From: Schoenoplectus triqueter
Lineage: Eukaryota; Streptophyta; Magnoliopsida; Poales; Cyperaceae
NCBI GenBank assembly: GCA_964058805.1
Contig: CAXKVV010000212.1
Coordinates: 1 to 24,177, forward strand
Direction of reading: 5' to 3'
Length of the DNA stretch: 24,177 nucleotides
Both the position numbers and the translations under genes were made by a program. The notes beneath the pieces were generated by a model. It saw nothing but the letters and a program-made list of their open reading frames with translations. It was not told the origin of the DNA and did not search any database. Below are positions 22,072 through 24,177 of this stretch, in pieces (positions within the stretch are counted from its first letter, which is position 1; each line of letters begins with the position of its first letter).

Positions 22072-22283
22072 TATTTATTAATAGCAAAACAAACATTGAG
22101 GCAAACCCCATCTTTGAGATCACAAATGGGGTAATCCTGGGGACAGCAATAAATGCTTCCCGCACAGCATACAGCATTCTGGTAAGCACAACAGCAAAGA
22201 GAGAGAAAGCAGTACTCTCCGAACTGGTACAGGCAACAGCATGTCTCGCCAGATGAGCAGTATGACATGTCACCACAAATTAC
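22071..22283 (-). pseudogene. Granulin-domain exon of gene C (open frame, 71 codons including stop)
   Basis: After an acceptor at 22285-22284 the frame reads VICGDMSYCSSGETCCCLYQ, continues YCFLSLCCCAYQNAVCC and ends YCCPQDYPICDLKDGVCL and NVCFAINK. It has sixteen cysteines with the paired-Cys spacing of the plant granulin domain, which in RD21 enzymes follows the proline-rich linker and is removed during maturation. This exon has no frame lesion. Its stop codon TAG uses the first base of the adjacent MITE. Plant relatives I know continue somewhat beyond this point, so the C-terminus looks short. Confidence 0.85.
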
Positions 22284-22371
22284 CTGCCAAGTCCATAACG
22301 AACATTTGACATCTAATCTTCTTTCAGTGGTTAACTTTCTTTTTTTTTTAATAGAAGCAACCAACAAGTTA

Positions 22372-22671
<300 letters not shown>

Positions 22672-24177
22672 TCAGATCCATATCCAACGACCAAAACAGG
22701 GTGATCGATGTCATCTGGATTACTAGTCAATTACCTAAATTTTACAAAAATAAAAAACAACTTTTTTATCTTACAAGCTGTGACTGAGATGTGCATTTGT
22801 TTTCAAGTCTTGAACATTTGAAGGAGACTATATGATGAATTGAAATTGGCATGTCAAAGGTACTGTGTAAACAGGAAGTCCATCCCAAATTCCCAATGGT
22901 AGTTTATGAGAAATTGGCATCTCAGCAAGAGGTAAGCTTTTTTTTTCCCACCTTTTTGGTAATATGTAAGTTTAACAGAAATTAAAACCAAATTCATATA
23001 CCCCTGTGTAGAGTTGGAAATCAAGAGAAGAAGCATCAATTCCAACACTAACTGGCTGCTTCACCACCGTGCAAAGAAGAGCTTCATCATGTTGTGCTAC
23101 ATCTGTGTACCCATCTATTGTTACCTCCTTTGTTTCTTCCTAAAATTTGTTTATTCTCATATTAGCATTAAATTTTTAATATACAAAACTATGGTTCAGC
23201 CACACAGATATGCAGAATGATAATTGGATCCCAGTACTGGTTAGGGCTAGTCCTCTAGGTTATGTCTAGAAACTGCATGGTACCACCTGCAACTTTTTGA
23301 ATTTTTTTTACCGTGCAAGCATAAACCAAACACTAGCATGTTGGAGGACAACAATTCCGGAATTCAGCAGAAATTTTAAAAGGTTCTTATCATTTCAAAC
23401 ATGGGACGCCTTTTGAATGTTGCATGCACCATTAGTCCCGGTGTACGGATAGTTTGCCTCAGAATCAATGCCTCCATTACTGACAACCCATTCGAAGGCA
23501 TAATCCATGTAGCCTCCATCACACCCATTATTCGTTGTGTCACAATCAACGAGTTCTTGTTCAGAGAGGCTGATCAGATCTCCAGTTTCAATTGCATTGA
23601 TGATACCCTCCATTAATCCAGTAGATGAAAAATGCCCAGCAACTCCCTGTTAAGATATGAAAATTTCTAACTCATTGTTTTTTCTTTTTCTTTTTTCATG
23701 CTGGTTATGATATTAAGGTATCTACAAGCAATGGGTTGATTATGTCAGTATATTTCTGGTATCTGGTATAATACAGGGAGGTACCAGACAAGCATAATAT
23801 CTTCAGTAATATAGTCATAGGTCATGTCTAGACATGTATAATTGCAAGTCTGCACCAATTAACCAGAATGTCACAGCAACAGTGCCAGGCATAATTAGTA
23901 TTGCCAGGGTAGTCAAAAAACATTTCTTCACAAAGCAACAAAGGTAAGTCATAATGACAATTGATCATACCACAATCGCCTTGATCTTTTACCCCAGTTA
24001 CTGCACCTCTTTTTCTCCAATCAATGACCAAGGCGCTTCACAACTTTCATATTTTCTCTGTACACAGTACAACCTTTCTCTCTGCTCTTCTTTTCACATT
24101 CATCCTTCTTGTATACTTTGCTTTGAACTCATCATTACTCAAATCTGCAAATTTATTCAAACCAACAAGATGACCTC

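Noticed and set aside
22013..22276. Other frames over the granulin exon, both strands
   Set aside because: Shadows of the cysteine-rich frame. Only the chosen frame has an acceptor, the granulin cysteine spacing and a sensible stop.

Overview
The window looks like nuclear DNA of a eudicot plant. It is AT-rich and has genes with GT..AG introns, Ty1/copia LTR retrotransposons, miniature inverted-repeat elements and simple-sequence repeats. I cannot name the species. The main content is a tandem cluster of papain-family (C1A) cysteine protease genes of the RD21 type, all on the minus strand.

Layout from left to right. Positions 1-105 (minus) are the GC-rich first exon of an unrecognised gene that leaves the window. 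From about 330 to 2430 there are only dispersed repeats and a small tandem duplication. Positions 2430-2935 hold a decayed copy of part of protease gene A (intron 3 plus the end of exon 3). Gene A (3414-7238, 4 exons, 389 aa) has an open reading frame throughout but an altered active-site loop and an aberrant C-terminus. Two damaged copia elements fill 8129-16277. The first is an RE1-like element on the minus strand, with its 5' end and most of RNase H missing. The second is on the plus strand and keeps its gag region and LTRs but has lost protease, integrase and reverse transcriptase. An (ATT/ATG)n tract follows. Gene B (17773-19833, 4 exons, 369 aa) is the only copy that looks fully functional. 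Then come a 434-bp fold-back element, a perfect 40-bp tandem duplication and a 684-bp Mutator-like MITE with a 9-bp target duplication. Gene C (22071-24177, cut by the window edge) keeps a proline-rich linker and a granulin exon, but frameshifts make it a pseudogene.

How the pieces relate: all three proteases share exon boundaries, including identical 138-bp third exons, so they arose by duplication of one ancestor. Gene C shows that the ancestor had a proline-rich linker and a granulin domain. Gene B ends shortly after entering the linker. Gene A reads through its linker in the wrong frame, which produces a hydrophobic tail. The cluster therefore records repeated loss of the granulin domain, with transposons inserted between and at the edges of the copies. 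I found no RNA genes, no CRISPR array and no bacterial-type system.
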